A stretch of DNA of 22,918 bases. It comes from Hyphomonadaceae bacterium (lineage in GTDB: Bacteria > Pseudomonadota > Alphaproteobacteria > Caulobacterales > Hyphomonadaceae). Below, in pieces: positions 8,653 to 15,646 of the stretch. The stretch is taken from positions 1 to 22,918 of the forward strand of contig JAUYSA010000233.1 of the NCBI GenBank assembly GCA_030696545.1, given 5' to 3'. The position numbers were made by a program, and so were the translations under genes. Below the pieces are notes generated by a model that worked only from the letters and a program-made list of their open reading frames with translations, was not told where the DNA came from and did no database searches. Within the stretch, counting starts at the first letter, position 1, and each line of letters opens with the position of its first letter.

Positions 8653-8676
8653 CCGGCGCGGGCGAAGTCGCGCCGG
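8653..8676. repeat. Inverted repeat between the 49-aa peptide gene and the DUF6351 gene
   Basis: A perfect 8-bp GC inverted repeat, CCGGCGCG (8653-8660) and CGCGCCGG (8669-8676), has an 8-base spacer. ATTT follows it. It may be a weak terminator for the short gene upstream or a regulatory site before the downstream gene. It lacks a proper T-tract. Confidence 0.4.
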
Positions 8677-8749
8677 ATTTCACGGGACTTTCGCGGCGAG
8701 GCCGGTAACATCCCACGTAACGGACGTCAGTTCCGGCGGGAGAGAGACA

Positions 8750-10873
8750 ATGATCAAGCTCAAGGTGCGCGTCCTCGCGGGATGCGCGGCAGGCGCCATG
8801 GCGGCCGTGTCGCTCGTCGCGGCGCCAGCGCTGTCGCAATCTGCGGCGCCGGTCACGCAGGGAAAAATCGACTTGAAGGTTCTGTCGTCCCGCTACGACA
8901 TGGTCTCGGGCGGCGATGCCCTGGTGGAGATCAAGGCAAGCGAAGGCGCCAAGGCGAGCGAGCTGAAGGTTTCGCTCAACGGCCGGCAGCTAGAGACGCC
9001 GCTGAAGTTCGACCAGCCGACCAACACCTTGCGCGGGCTGGTGTCCGGCCTCGATGATGGCGGTAACTGGCTACAGGTGCGCGGGCCGACTGGCTATTCT
9101 GTCACCCAGCCGCTGGTGAACTATCCCAGCACTGGGCCGATCCTGTCGGGCCCGCACATGACGCCGTATGAGTGCCGCACGAAGGAGTCTGGCTTAGGCG
9201 AGCCAACCGATGCCAACTGCTCGGCGCCAACGCGCCATGACTGGTTCTACAAGCCAGCGGGCGGCGGGGCATACAAGACGTACGACCCGAAAGGGCCCAA
9301 GCCCGCCGATGTCGCGATGACGACAACAAGCGAGGGCAAGACGGTTCCGTTCATCGTGCGGGTTGAAAGCGGCGTTATCAATCGGTCGATCTATCGCCTC
9401 GCGGTGCTTGATGATCCGGCGACGCCGGGGTTTTCGGCAAGTGAAGGCTGGAACGGGCGGCTTGGTTTCACGTTCGGCGGCGGAGCTGGCACGCAGTACA
9501 ATCAGGGCGTGAACCAGCCGGCTGCCGTGCTGTCCGATCTCTATCTCGCGCGCGGCTTTGCTTATGGCGCCTCGACGGAGCTGGTGAACCAGCAGCACGG
9601 CAATGCTGTTCTGCAGGGTGAACACCTGATGATGCTCAAGGAGCATTTCATCGAGACTTATGGCGTGCCGAAATGGACGGTCGGCACGGGCGGGTCCGGC
9701 GGGGCGATCCAGCAGATGGTGATCACGCAGATGTATCCGGGTTTGCTGGACGGCCTGCAGCCGTCGCTAAGCTTCCCGGATTCGACGATGAACACGGCTG
9801 ATTGCGGCTTGCTGCAAAAATTCTGGAAGTCGCCTGCCGGGCAGGCGTGGAGCCAGGAGAAGAAAACTGCTGTCGAGGGGTACAGCCCCGGCACATGCGC
9901 GTCGTGGGAACGCTCCTTCGTGCCGGTGATGATGGCGACCAATGCGCCGGGTTGCGCGCTGAATGACAAGAGCCTGATCTACGATCCCAAGACCAACCCC
10001 AAGGGCGCGCGCTGCACCATCACGGACATGCGCGTGAACATTTACGGCAAGGACCCGAAGACCGGCTTCGCGCGCAAGCCGCAGGACAATGTCGGTGTGC
10101 AGTACGGCCTTAAAGGGTTGAATGACGGGCAGATCAGCGTCGATGAGTTCCTTCAGCTTAATGAGCAGGTCGGCGGCAACGATATCGATGGCAATTTTGT
10201 CAAGAAGCGGTCGATGGGCGATCCGGCTGCGCTGGCGGCGGTCTATACGTCAGGGCTGATCAACACGTTCGGTGGCGGACTGAAGAACGTGCCGATGCTG
10301 AACTATCGCAGCTACACCGACACGACGACGCCGGGCGACATCCACGACCGTCATCGCGACCTCACCATTCGGGCGCGGCTTGAGAAGGCGACAGGCACGT
10401 CGGCCAATCAGGTGATCTGGGTGGCGGACCGAGCCTCTTCACGTGCAAGCGTCGCCACTGTGAATCTTGCGCCTATAGCTCTCGACACGATGACGAAATG
10501 GCTCGATGCGATGGCGGCTGATCCGGCGGCGCTTTCGCCGGAGAAGGTGCTCAGGCACAAGCCGGCAGACGCGGTCGACGCCTATTGGACGCCCGATGGC
10601 AAGCGCGTGAACGAGCAAGCGAGCTGGGATGCTGATACGTCGTGGAACAAGACTTACCCGATCCACCTGGAGCCGCGTCTGATCGCCGGTGCGCCGTTGA
10701 CGAACGACGTGATGAAGTGCGAGCTGAAGACGGTCGATTTCACCGCCTACAAGGTGACGTTCTCGAAGGCGCAGCAGGCGCGGATGAAGAAGGTCTTCCC
10801 TGAAGGCGTGTGCGACTGGAGCAAGCCGGGCGTCGGCTACTCGCAGATCAAGGGGACGTACCAGCGTTACTAA
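8750..10873 (+). CDS. Secreted DUF6351 family protein, probable esterase/hydrolase fold
   Basis: This is a 707-residue exported protein. The ATG at 8750 follows GGGAGAGAG and begins a Sec signal peptide: a positive start MIKLKVR, a hydrophobic core, and a likely cleavage near APALSQS. An earlier in-frame ATG at 8645 would bury the signal, so I reject it. The body resembles DUF6351, a family related to tannase and feruloyl esterase type alpha/beta hydrolases. It contains GTGGSGG with Ser316 as the candidate nucleophile. Several cysteines suit a disulfide-bonded periplasmic or extracellular protein. The stretch YTDTTTPGDIHDRHRD could supply acid and base residues. Family assignment is from memory of the sequence pattern, and the substrate is unknown. 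It ends 16 bases from the convergent hydrolase gene. Confidence 0.8.
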   Translation: MIKLKVRVLAGCAAGAMAAVSLVAAPALSQSAAPVTQGKIDLKVLSSRYDMVSGGDALVEIKASEGAKASELKVSLNGRQLETPLKFDQPTNTLRGLVSGLDDGGNWLQVRGPTGYSVTQPLVNYPSTGPILSGPHMTPYECRTKESGLGEPTDANCSAPTRHDWFYKPAGGGAYKTYDPKGPKPADVAMTTTSEGKTVPFIVRVESGVINRSIYRLAVLDDPATPGFSASEGWNGRLGFTFGGGAGTQYNQGVNQPAAVLSDLYLARGFAYGASTELVNQQHGNAVLQGEHLMMLKEHFIETYGVPKWTVGTGGSGGAIQQMVITQMYPGLLDGLQPSLSFPDSTMNTADCGLLQKFWKSPAGQAWSQEKKTAVEGYSPGTCASWERSFVPVMMATNAPGCALNDKSLIYDPKTNPKGARCTITDMRVNIYGKDPKTGFARKPQDNVGVQYGLKGLNDGQISVDEFLQLNEQVGGNDIDGNFVKKRSMGDPAALAAVYTSGLINTFGGGLKNVPMLNYRSYTDTTTPGDIHDRHRDLTIRARLEKATGTSANQVIWVADRASSRASVATVNLAPIALDTMTKWLDAMAADPAALSPEKVLRHKPADAVDAYWTPDGKRVNEQASWDADTSWNKTYPIHLEPRLIAGAPLTNDVMKCELKTVDFTAYKVTFSKAQQARMKKVFPEGVCDWSKPGVGYSQIKGTYQRY

Positions 10874-10889
10874 GGCGGTCGGTTCCGCT

Positions 10890-12071
10890 TCAGTCGTTGT
10901 TCTCGATGAAGTCTTCGATCTGGCCGACGAAGTCTGTTGCCAGCGGCAGGGAGGGGTCAGTGTAGGTCGCCAGATTGGCCGCCCGTTCAATCGGAGCTTC
11001 CTTCAACACATGGTTCATGTTGTTGACCAACCGAAGCTTCGTTTTCGGCGCCCTGTTTAGTAGCTTCGCGTCTTCGATCGAGACCTGGATATCGGTTGTC
11101 CCTTGAACGATGAGCGTCTGCTTGCGGGCGCGGCGCACGGCCTCGACGGGGTCGATCGTGAGGGTGGCGATCAAATAATCCTGTACCTGCGGCGCGAATA
11201 GGGAAAGCAGTGCTGGCGTCATGTTCGTCGTATCGACATGACGGCCTGCCTCAAGCTCTGAAAGCGCGGCGAGCGCTTCATCGAGAATTGGCGCGTTGGC
11301 GGGGTTCGCACGCAGCTGCCCGCGAATAACGTCGCCCATCTTGCGGCCCATGCCGGCCACAAGGATCAGCGCGCAGACATCCTTACGGCCTTCGGCGGCG
11401 AGCGAAACCATCAGTGCGCCTTCGGAATGGCCGAGCAGCCATACGCAGTCAGATCCACGCTCCGCTTTGATGGCGTCGATCCAGGTGTGAATATCGGAAA
11501 CATAGGCAGCGGGAGTAGCGGCGCTGGGGTCGCCTGCGCCTGCGCTGCCGAACATGCCGCGCTTGTCTATGCGCACACTCGCGATGTCTTCCCCGGCAAG
11601 ATCATCAGCCAGAAGTCTGTAGGCGTCTGTCTTGACGCCCAGCGGGCTGTTGCCATCGCGATCAGTGGGGCCTGAACCCGGAACGATCAGCACGACCGGA
11701 TCCCTGTTGCGCACGTTGACGAGTGTGCCGCGAAGCTCGCCGGCGGATATTTCGGATATGGCAGGCATGATGTCCCCGTCATTGAATCCCTTCGCAAAGG
11801 AGATGACGCCGATGATCGCTGCGATGGTGGCGGCGACGCTCAAGGCCCCCGCGGTCTGCTTTTTCTTTTTGGCGCTTTCGCTGTCGTCATCCGGGGCGGC
11901 TTGCGAAGCTTTCGGCTCGATGCCGAGGGATCTGGCCAACGGGCCCGGCAAGGATGTCTTGATGGCGGGGCGGCCAGAATCCATCGACCGGGCTATCGTC
12001 ACAACAACGATCATCATGATCAGAAGTGCGCCGAGACCGCCGATCAGCCAGACCATAACTGTTGCGTCCAT
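10890..12071 (-). CDS. Membrane-anchored alpha/beta hydrolase
   Basis: This 393-residue protein is probably tethered to the inner membrane. One strong transmembrane helix spans about 5-27. A second hydrophobic segment spans about 75-92 after a Lys-rich linker. The alpha/beta hydrolase domain begins near residue 110. The expected triad is visible: Ser216 in GHSEG, Asp327 in QGTTDIQV, and His354 in NNMNHVLK. PGSGPTDRDG (131-140) fits the oxyanion loop of serine hydrolases of the acyl-transferase/esterase type. I chose the ATG at 12071 because GGAG lies 7 bases upstream on the minus strand. A GTG-type start at 12101 would add ten unconserved residues. It diverges from the SPFH gene across about 100 bases. 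The substrate is unknown. Confidence 0.85.
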   Translation of the reverse strand: MDATVMVWLIGGLGALLIMMIVVVTIARSMDSGRPAIKTSLPGPLARSLGIEPKASQAAPDDDSESAKKKKQTAGALSVAATIAAIIGVISFAKGFNDGDIMPAISEISAGELRGTLVNVRNRDPVVLIVPGSGPTDRDGNSPLGVKTDAYRLLADDLAGEDIASVRIDKRGMFGSAGAGDPSAATPAAYVSDIHTWIDAIKAERGSDCVWLLGHSEGALMVSLAAEGRKDVCALILVAGMGRKMGDVIRGQLRANPANAPILDEALAALSELEAGRHVDTTNMTPALLSLFAPQVQDYLIATLTIDPVEAVRRARKQTLIVQGTTDIQVSIEDAKLLNRAPKTKLRLVNNMNHVLKEAPIERAANLATYTDPSLPLATDFVGQIEDFIENND

Positions 12072-12106
12072 CGTCCCGCTCCTTCGTCCGTACCCGAACA
12101 ATGTGC

Positions 12107-12112
12107 TTGACA
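12107..12112 (+). promoter_or_regulatory. -35 element of the SPFH-Arc operon promoter
   Basis: A perfect TTGACA lies 59 bases before the SPFH start codon. The -10 must fall at about 12127-12136, inside the AT-rich palindrome described separately. On the opposite strand a TTGACT (12126-12121) could serve as the -35 of the divergent hydrolase gene. Both calls are by motif only. Confidence 0.45.
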
Positions 12113-12123
12113 GCGGCGGGAGT

Positions 12124-12153
12124 CAATATCAAAGTGATATCACTTCAATATTG
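12124..12153. promoter_or_regulatory. 30-bp palindromic operator in the SPFH-Arc promoter
   Basis: A perfect 14-bp core AAGTGATATCACTT (12132-12145) is flanked by CAATAT on the left and ATATTG on the right. Only two base pairs of the 30-bp palindrome are mismatched. ATATCA also recurs with an 11-bp step (12126 and 12137), as expected for side-by-side ribbon-helix-helix dimers. It covers the expected -10 of the SPFH gene and one end touches the -35 of the divergent hydrolase gene. It is therefore a likely repressor site, most simply for the Arc-type protein encoded second in the operon. Confidence 0.7.
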
Positions 12154-12170
12154 CTCGTGGAGGACATCTC

Positions 12171-13085
12171 ATGACCGTCATCAGTCACAAGAGAACACAG
12201 GAAAAGCCCGCCGCAACGGGAAGCGGCGGTTTCTTGCTGGTGTTGGCGCTGCTCGGGTTCATCGTTGCCGGCTGGATGGTTATCCAGGGCATCGTTATCG
12301 CGGAGAGCGGTGCGGCAGACGATCTGGCGATCGTGTTGAATATCGGCGGCGGTGTGGTCGTGACGCTCGTGGCGATTCTGATCCTCTCCGGGCTCTATTC
12401 GATTCAGCAGAACGAAAGCACGGCGATCACGCTGTTCGGAAACTACAAGGGAACGGACAAGAGGCCAGGTCTGCGCTGGGTCGTGCCGTGGTATTCGCGA
12501 AAGAAAATCTCGCTGCGCGTACGCAACGTGACTTCGCAAACGCTCAAGGTGAACGACAAGAAGGGCAACCCGATCGAGATCGCGGCAGTTATCGTCTGGC
12601 GCGTCGTCGATACGGCGCAGGCCCTGTTCGACGTCGACAATTACGAGACCTTTGTGAACATCCAGATCGAGACCTCGCTGCGGGAGATTACCTCTCACTT
12701 TGCCTATGACCACGGCGAGGGCGACGAGCCGACGCTGCGCGCCGATGGCGTGAAGGTGGGCGAGATGCTTCAGGCGAGACTACAGGAGCGTGTGGCGATC
12801 GCAGGCCTTACCGTGGACGAAGCGCGTCTCTCGCACCTCGCCTATGCGCCGGAAATCGCATCATCCATGCTGCGTAGGCAGCAGGCTGAAGCGGTGCTTG
12901 AAGCGCGGGCGATGATCGTGCACGGCGCAGTGTCGATGGTTGAGAGCGCCCTGCAGCAATTGTCCGAGCGCGACATCGTCACGCTGGACGATGAACGCAA
13001 GGCTGCAATGGTGTCGAACCTGCTGGTGGTGTTGTGCGCCGATCGCGAAGCGCAGCCCGTCGTCAACGCCGGCTCGCTCTACTAG
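12171..13085 (+). CDS. SPFH (band 7/prohibitin-like) domain membrane protein
   Basis: This 304-residue inner membrane protein has two transmembrane helices near the N-terminus (about 19-43 and 53-76). An SPFH/band 7 domain (about 77-260) follows, starting at SIQQNESTAITLFGNYKGT. Toward the C-terminus there is an Ala/Glu-rich amphipathic stretch (RRQQAEAVLEARAMIVHGA) typical of the oligomerising end of stomatins. SPFH proteins form large membrane-associated rings linked to membrane microdomains or protease control. This two-helix version differs from HflK/C and from flotillin, and its job is not known to me. The start is supported by GGAGG at 12158-12162. It is followed after 24 bases by the Arc-type gene, and a palindromic operator lies in its promoter. 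Confidence 0.9.
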   Translation: MTVISHKRTQEKPAATGSGGFLLVLALLGFIVAGWMVIQGIVIAESGAADDLAIVLNIGGGVVVTLVAILILSGLYSIQQNESTAITLFGNYKGTDKRPGLRWVVPWYSRKKISLRVRNVTSQTLKVNDKKGNPIEIAAVIVWRVVDTAQALFDVDNYETFVNIQIETSLREITSHFAYDHGEGDEPTLRADGVKVGEMLQARLQERVAIAGLTVDEARLSHLAYAPEIASSMLRRQQAEAVLEARAMIVHGAVSMVESALQQLSERDIVTLDDERKAAMVSNLLVVLCADREAQPVVNAGSLY

Positions 13086-13109
13086 GTCCAATTCAGAACA
13101 GGCGAGCCC

Positions 13110-13277
13110 ATGCCTTCGCCCGGCAAGAAAGCGTTTCCACTCAGGCTCGATCCGGCGCTCCACGCCGCGATCGAGCGCCTGGCGTCGCAGGAACTGCGCT
13201 CGGTCAATGCCGAAATCGAGTTCCTACTGCGCGAAGCTTTGAAGAAGCGCGGCGTGAGCGTGAAGGAAGACAAGTAG
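13110..13277 (+). CDS. Arc-type ribbon-helix-helix DNA-binding protein (55 aa)
   Basis: This short gene encodes 55 residues beginning MPSPGKKAFPLRLDPALHAA. The pattern is a short beta-strand (KAFPLRLD), helix A (PALHAAIERLASQEL), a turn with SVNAEI, and helix B (FLLREALKKRG). It matches Arc/MetJ-type ribbon-helix-helix repressors, which bind DNA as pairs of dimers through the strand. It lies 24 bases after the SPFH gene, on the same strand. Such SPFH-Arc pairs recur in other bacteria, to my recollection. I infer that it autoregulates the operon through the palindrome at 12124-12153. Its stop codon directly abuts the stop codon of the convergent ada gene. GGCGAG is only a weak ribosome site, so translation may be coupled. 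Confidence 0.85.
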   Translation: MPSPGKKAFPLRLDPALHAAIERLASQELRSVNAEIEFLLREALKKRGVSVKEDK

Positions 13278-14342
13278 CTAGAGCAGCGTCTGGCCGGTGT
13301 GGCGCTTTTCGTGATCCAGCAGCCACTGCTTTCGCCATAGACCGCCAGCGTAGCCGGTCAGCGCGCCGTCAGCGCCAATGACGCGGTGGCAGGGCAGGAT
13401 GATCGCGCAGCGGTTGAGGCGGTTGGCGTTGGCGACGGCCCGGACGGCGGTGGGGCGGCCAATGAGCGTCGCCATATCCTGATAAGAGCGTGTAACGCCT
13501 GGGGGTACGCGGCGAAGTTCGGTCCAGACATCGTTCTGGAATTCCGTGCCCGCGCCGGCGATCTTCGATTTGAAGTCTAGTGTCTTACCGGAAAAATAGT
13601 CCGACAGTTCTTTCCGTATGAGCTTCAGCGCTTTCGTGTCGCCAGGCAGTACGGTGGCGTTGAACGTCTTGCGATAGCGCTCGACATGGTCCTGCAGCTT
13701 CTTGCGCTCAACGAATTCCAGCATGTGAAGGTGGGTGTCGTCGGCGATGGCAAGCATCGGGCCGAGCGGCGTATCGATCCAGTCCATGGCGAAGGCGAGG
13801 GCTTCGCGGGACTTGTTCGGCGCTTCGCCGAAGGTGCGGGAAAAAGCTTCGCGGAAGCCGGAGCCGGACTCGAAGCCGGCGTCGAGCTGGGCTTCGATCA
13901 CGGCGTTTCCTTTCTTGATGGTGTTGAAGGCGTGGCCGAGGCGTCGTGCGCGGGCGTATTGCGAAAAGCTCATGTCGAAGCGTTTCTGGAACTGGCGGCG
14001 CGCGGTGGCGGGCTCGATCCCTAGGTCGCGCAAATCGTCCTCGCTCCAACGGCGCGATGGATCCTCTTCGACAAGGCGGAGCAGCTTGTCCAGAATCACG
14101 CCCGGCGCATTCGGATCATCCAGCGGTCGGCAGCGCTTGCAGGGGCGCAGGCCTGCAGCGAGCGCTTCGTCAGGCGAGCCAAAGAACGTGATGTTCTTCG
14201 ACAGCGGGGTACGGGCGGGGCAGACCGGCCTGCAGAATATGCCGGTGGTTTTCACGCCGACATAGACGATCCCGTCAAGTTCAGGGTCCCGCCGCTGCAG
14301 GTGCGCGTATAGTTCGTCGTGGTCCGGCAGGTGGTTCAGCAT
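13278..14342 (-). CDS. ada: Bifunctional Ada: AraC-type regulator and O6-methylguanine-DNA methyltransferase
   Basis: Ada repairs alkylated DNA by moving methyl groups onto its own cysteines, and when methylated activates the adaptive response. All parts are present in 354 residues. The N-terminal zinc domain has Cys37, Cys41, Cys68 and Cys71 (FCRPVC and PCKRC), with Cys37 matching the methyl-acceptor of E. coli Ada. An AraC-like helix-turn-helix region follows (about 85-180), then the methyltransferase domain with the acceptor Cys318 in LPCHRVIGADG. The ATG at 14342 gives the normal length. It is transcribed away from rbfA, and a Caulobacter-like promoter lies just upstream. Its stop meets the Arc gene's stop with no spacer. 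Confidence 0.95.
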   Translation of the reverse strand: MLNHLPDHDELYAHLQRRDPELDGIVYVGVKTTGIFCRPVCPARTPLSKNITFFGSPDEALAAGLRPCKRCRPLDDPNAPGVILDKLLRLVEEDPSRRWSEDDLRDLGIEPATARRQFQKRFDMSFSQYARARRLGHAFNTIKKGNAVIEAQLDAGFESGSGFREAFSRTFGEAPNKSREALAFAMDWIDTPLGPMLAIADDTHLHMLEFVERKKLQDHVERYRKTFNATVLPGDTKALKLIRKELSDYFSGKTLDFKSKIAGAGTEFQNDVWTELRRVPPGVTRSYQDMATLIGRPTAVRAVANANRLNRCAIILPCHRVIGADGALTGYAGGLWRKQWLLDHEKRHTGQTLL

Positions 14343-14366
14343 GTCTAGCCCGTGTGGCGTTGTGTT

Positions 14367-14396
14367 TGTGTAGCCTCAAGATACGGGCGCCGTCAG
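14367..14396 (-). promoter_or_regulatory. Predicted promoter of ada (Caulobacter-type)
   Basis: On the minus strand CTGACGG (14396-14390, 6 of 7 against TTGACGS) is followed after 15 bases by GCTACACA (14374-14367). The latter is close to the Caulobacter housekeeping -10, GCTANAWC. It would start transcription about 20 bases before the ada ATG. It is a pattern match only, and no Ada box was identified with confidence. Confidence 0.5.
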
Positions 14397-14477
14397 GTCG
14401 CGAGGCCGGAAAAACGACATCACCGTGCAGGCGCCATTCGCCTTGACAGCGGAGCCGCCGGGCTCTTTGACACTCCC

Positions 14478-14861
14478 ATGAAACCGCCCACCCAGAGACA
14501 ATTGCGCGCCGGAGAGCTTATCCGGCATGTGCTGATGGACATTCTCGCGCGTGAGGAGTTCTCAGACCCTGATCTTGCAGGGAAATCGATAACCGTCACC
14601 GAGGTGCGCATTTCGCCGGATCTCAAGAACGCGACCGGATTTTGCGCTCCGCTGGGCGGCGAGGACATGGCCAAAACCGTGGCCGCGTTGAACCGGGCCG
14701 CCGGATTCCTGCGCGGGCGGCTCAGCCGGGAAATCGATATGCGTTACACGCCCCACCTGCGGTTCATTGCCGACGACAGCTATGACGAGGCGCGGCGTAT
14801 CGAACAGTTGCTGGCGTCCGAGCGGGTCCGGCGCGACCTGGTCAAGCGCGACGAGGACTGA
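14478..14861 (+). CDS. rbfA: 30S ribosome-binding factor RbfA
   Basis: RbfA binds the immature 30S subunit and helps process the 5' end of 16S rRNA. It has 127 residues with a KH-like fold. Recognisable features are RAGELIRHVLMDILAREEFSD near the start, ITVTEVRISPDLKNATGF in the middle, and RYTPHLRFIADDSYDEARRIEQLL at the end, all classic RbfA. I place the start at the ATG at 14478, because an in-frame ATG at 14352 would add 42 unconserved residues. No Shine-Dalgarno sequence precedes 14478. TTGACA at 14443-14448 would place a transcript start very near the ATG. In most relatives rbfA directly follows infB and precedes truB; here it is about 6.2 kb from infB and is followed by a uridine kinase. 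Confidence 0.94.
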   Translation: MKPPTQRQLRAGELIRHVLMDILAREEFSDPDLAGKSITVTEVRISPDLKNATGFCAPLGGEDMAKTVAALNRAAGFLRGRLSREIDMRYTPHLRFIADDSYDEARRIEQLLASERVRRDLVKRDED

Positions 14862-14866
14862 GGCTT

Positions 14867-15559
14867 ATGGCGCCGTCCTTCATGATCGCCGTCACGGGCG
14901 GCTCGGGGTCGGGAAAAACGACGCTGGCGCGAGCGCTTTATGCGCGGCTTGGCGCCGACAAATGCCAGCTGGTGACTGAAGACAATTACTATTTCGGGCG
15001 CGATCACTACGGACCGGCAGCGCGGGCAATGCCCCATGCCGAGCTTGAGCGAACCTTCAATTTCGATGATCCCGCCAACAAGGACATGGCGAACCTGCGG
15101 CGTGATATCGAAGCGCTGAAGCGCGGCGAAAGCATCGAGCAGCCGGTTTATGAGTTCGCCCGGCACGACCGGCAGGCGGGTGTGACCAAGCATGTCGAAG
15201 CCCGGCCAGTGGTTATAATCGAAGGTATCCACGTGCTTTCGGATCCCTCGCTCGCCAGCCTTTTTGATCTGACAGTTTTTGTAGATGCGCCTGCCGATCT
15301 TCGTCTGATCCGGCGCATACGGCGTGACGAGGCAGAACGGGGCAGAAGCGCGGAAAGCGTGATCCAGCAATACCTGCGTTTTGTCCGCGCCGCTCAGGCG
15401 CGCTTCATCGACCCTGCCCGGCACATTTGCGATGTCGTGGTGTCATGCGAGGCTGCGTCACCCAATCTCGATGCGCCGCCCGATGCAGACTCGATTGACC
15501 GGCTGGTCGCGCCGGTATGGACGCAACTGCAAAAGCTCGGCGTAGTTCCTCAGAACTGA
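14867..15559 (+). CDS. udk: Uridine kinase
   Basis: Uridine kinase phosphorylates uridine and cytidine to UMP and CMP in pyrimidine salvage. The 230-residue protein opens with a P-loop, GGSGSGKTT at 11-19, followed by the substrate-binding EDNYYFGRDHY. It contains the family's VIIEGIHVL strand and the Arg-rich lid RRIRRDEAERGRS. Length is close to the usual 205-230. The ATG at 14867 has GAGG just upstream, overlapping the rbfA stop; a second ATG at 14882 is possible but lacks such a site. It sits 5 bases after rbfA, so the two are probably co-transcribed. A phosphoribulokinase is less likely given the size and motifs. Confidence 0.87.
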   Translation: MAPSFMIAVTGGSGSGKTTLARALYARLGADKCQLVTEDNYYFGRDHYGPAARAMPHAELERTFNFDDPANKDMANLRRDIEALKRGESIEQPVYEFARHDRQAGVTKHVEARPVVIIEGIHVLSDPSLASLFDLTVFVDAPADLRLIRRIRRDEAERGRSAESVIQQYLRFVRAAQARFIDPARHICDVVVSCEAASPNLDAPPDADSIDRLVAPVWTQLQKLGVVPQN

Positions 15560-15606
15560 TCTGCATCAGGTTGCCGTGGGGAACCGTCTGCGGAACAACG
15601 TGTTCC
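15544..15606. repeat. Run of small inverted repeats after udk
   Basis: There are four short perfect inverted repeats in a row: AGTTC/GAACT (15544-15557), CTGAT/ATCAG (15556-15569), GGTT/AACC (15569-15585) and GGAACA/TGTTCC (15592-15606, 3-base loop). No T-tract follows. They may mark the 3' end of udk or regulatory structure before the next gene. Confidence 0.4.
15580..15604 (+). promoter_or_regulatory. Candidate general-stress (EcfG-type) promoter
   Basis: GGAAC (15580-15584), 17 bases, then GTT (15602-15604) matches the alphaproteobacterial EcfG pattern GGAAC-N16/17-(C)GTT except for the base before GTT. It is suitably placed before the Shine-Dalgarno site of the small membrane protein gene at 15647. 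The match is short and could be chance. Confidence 0.45.
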
Positions 15607-15646
15607 ATTCCAACACGCCTGCACGTTGCGACCAGGAGGAATTCAG

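Noticed and set aside
8645..8749. Longer form of the DUF6351 protein from ATG 8645
   Set aside because: It would place 35 residues before an evident signal peptide, and GGGAGAGAG directly precedes the ATG at 8750.
13110..13277. Arc-type gene as the antitoxin of a toxin-antitoxin pair
   Set aside because: The neighbouring gene is a membrane SPFH protein without any toxin feature, so simple autoregulation is the better reading.
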